A DNA stretch of 6,132 nucleotides. Source: Desulfobacteraceae bacterium. GTDB lineage: Bacteria; Desulfobacterota; DSM-4660; Desulfatiglandales; HGW-15. The position numbers were made by a program, and so were the translations under genes. The notes beneath the pieces are model-generated. The model searched no databases, was not told where the DNA came from, and saw nothing but the letters and a program-made list of their open reading frames with translations. The stretch covers positions 1 through 6,132 of the forward strand of contig RPPU01000293.1 of assembly GCA_003819975.1 (NCBI GenBank). Direction: 5' to 3'. This document shows, in pieces, positions 4,906 to 6,132 of the stretch; the stretch's first letter is position 1; every line of letters begins with the position of its first letter.

Positions 4906-6132
4906 TTACCCTTGGATCAGAGTTTTAAATTCGTTCCTGAATTTTTCCGCCATGGCTTTGATGGGCACGGCAAAGGCTTCACCGGTCGGGCAGAGGGTTA
5001 ATCCTTTAACAGTCGTGCAGATATCCAGAAGTGTTTCCATATCCGCGGCTTCTCCCCGGCCGGCCAGGATTTTTTTCAAAATCCGCACCAGGATATGGGA
5101 ACCTTCGCGGCAAGGAGTACATTTTCCGCAGGATTCGTGGGCATAAAATTGAGCGGTGCGGAGCGCCAATTCGGGGATGGAAAAATCTGTGTTGATGACC
5201 ATGATCCCGCCCGAACCCAGGCCGGTGCCGTGTTTGGCACAGGAATCATAATCCATAGTGAGGTCCCGGAGTTCTTCCGCTTTGAGTATAGCGGTGGAAA
5301 GACCGCCTACAATGGCCGCTTTCAAGGTGCCTTTGACGCCACCGGCCGCTTGCAGGAGTTCCTGAAACGGGACGCCAAGCGGATACTCATAGACTCCCGG
5401 TTTTTTGACGCAACCGCTGAGGCCGAATAATTTAAAGCCGTAGGCTTGGTTGACCCCCCACTTCTTAAATGCATCATAGCCCTTTTCAATGATATAGGGA
5501 ATGCTCGCCAGGGTTTCGACATTGTTCACGATGGTGGGGCATCCGTACAGCCCGGCCACGGCCGGGAACGGAGGTCGGATACGCGGCTGGCCGCGCTTAC
5601 CTTCAATGGATTCGATCAACGCGGTTTCTTCTCCGCAGACATAAGAACCGGCGCCCTGATGAACGATAATATCCAGATCGGAAAGCTGCCCGTCGGTTTT
5701 GGCTTCTTGAACGGCCTTTTCAAGGATCCGGGCGATCCAGCCGAATTCGCCCCGGATATAGATGAAGGCTTGGCGCGCGCCAATGGCTTGGGCGGCAATA
5801 GCTATGCCTTCGATCAGGAGATGCGGATCGTATTCCATGATCTGCCGGTCTTTAAAGGTCCCGGGTTCCCCTTCATCGGCATTACAAATCAGATAAATGG
5901 GTTTGTCCGAATTACGATTGATAAAGCCCCATTTAACGCCGGCCGGGAATCCCGCACCGCCGCGTCCGCGCAGATCGGCTTTTTTCACTTCTTCCAGAAT
6001 CTGCTCCGGTTTCATTGTTTGGGCTTTGGCCAGGGCTTGATAGGCGCCCTGGGCTTTGGCGACTTTGATGGACGTGGCGTTTTTGAGACCTCTGTTCTTC
6101 AAAAGCACGTTGCAGACGCTGCCGAAATGGGA
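4906..6132 (-). CDS. nuoF: NuoF-like NADH-binding flavoprotein subunit of formate dehydrogenase; start unresolved at right edge
   Basis: The frame is open to base 6132 (408 codons plus TAA). A GTG at 6106-6108 would give 400 residues, but no ribosome site precedes it, so the true start is probably outside. Numbered from that GTG: GRGGAGFP at 48-55 and NADEGEPGTFKDR at 76-88 are the FMN/NAD(H) site; GSYVCGEETALIESIEGKRG at 154-173 completes the fold; an SLBB-type region follows at about 220-300; and C327-x2-C330-x2-C333 with C373 bind the N3-type [4Fe-4S] cluster. It ends soon after that cluster, so it lacks the C-terminal two-cluster ferredoxin domain of many HydB proteins. The product would pass electrons between NAD(H) and the iron-sulfur chain of the downstream FdhA. 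Homologues occur in complex I, NAD-dependent hydrogenases and formate dehydrogenases; the neighbour makes the last most likely. A NuoE-like gene is expected upstream, outside the window. Confidence 0.9.
   Translation of the reverse strand, partial: SHFGSVCNVLLKNRGLKNATSIKVAKAQGAYQALAKAQTMKPEQILEEVKKADLRGRGGAGFPAGVKWGFINRNSDKPIYLICNADEGEPGTFKDRQIMEYDPHLLIEGIAIAAQAIGARQAFIYIRGEFGWIARILEKAVQEAKTDGQLSDLDIIVHQGAGSYVCGEETALIESIEGKRGQPRIRPPFPAVAGLYGCPTIVNNVETLASIPYIIEKGYDAFKKWGVNQAYGFKLFGLSGCVKKPGVYEYPLGVPFQELLQAAGGVKGTLKAAIVGGLSTAILKAEELRDLTMDYDSCAKHGTGLGSGGIMVINTDFSIPELALRTAQFYAHESCGKCTPCREGSHILVRILKKILAGRGEAADMETLLDICTTVKGLTLCPTGEAFAVPIKAMAEKFRNEFKTLIQG

Overview
The window holds four protein genes, all read from the minus strand, so transcription runs from high to low coordinates: a NuoF-type flavoprotein (start unresolved at the right edge), a selenocysteine-containing formate dehydrogenase catalytic subunit, a small FmdE-family zinc-finger protein, and the N-terminal part of a second, different molybdopterin oxidoreductase that runs off the left edge. 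It suggests a strict anaerobe that handles formate or CO2 (acetogen, syntroph or sulfate reducer) and has a selenocysteine-insertion system and Mo/W-pterin cofactor synthesis. The sequence alone does not fix the phylum. Coding DNA is moderately GC-rich; the two large gaps are AT-rich.

Right half (2167-6132). The NuoF-like subunit and FdhA are 57 bases apart in the same direction and look like one operon. FdhA carries a NuoG-like N-terminal iron-sulfur section ([2Fe-2S] plus two ferredoxin-type clusters) fused to a formate dehydrogenase catalytic domain. NuoF supplies the FMN/NAD(H) site and a [4Fe-4S] cluster. Together they would form a soluble, cytoplasmic NAD(P)-linked formate dehydrogenase that moves electrons between formate/CO2 and NAD, possibly with ferredoxin as a further partner. 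A NuoE-like subunit would be expected just beyond the right edge. The fdhA frame contains an in-frame TGA at 3799-3801. It is a selenocysteine codon, not a break: a bacterial SECIS hairpin with the bulged U at base 17 and GU at bases 23-24 follows it, and the protein reads on through conserved formate dehydrogenase sequence. Naive gene calling would split this 893-residue protein in two.

Middle (1829-2166, no gene). Two strong hairpins lie beyond the fdhA stop. Further on is a promoter-like element for the FmdE-family gene, with a tandem 8-bp repeat spaced 20 bp just upstream of its -35 box. The FmdE-family gene (1250-1828) has four C-terminal zinc-ligand cysteines but lacks the usual His and Cys of the N-terminal family motif.

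Left part (1-1249). A 448-base gap holds a promoter for the leftmost gene, overlapped by TAGAA/TTCTA dyads and a 9-bp direct repeat, and a leader of about 165 bases that can fold. The leftmost gene is a DMSO-reductase-superfamily Mo/W enzyme with a likely cysteine metal ligand and no export signal. Its substrate cannot be named from the part visible. No tRNA, rRNA, mobile element or CRISPR array was seen.
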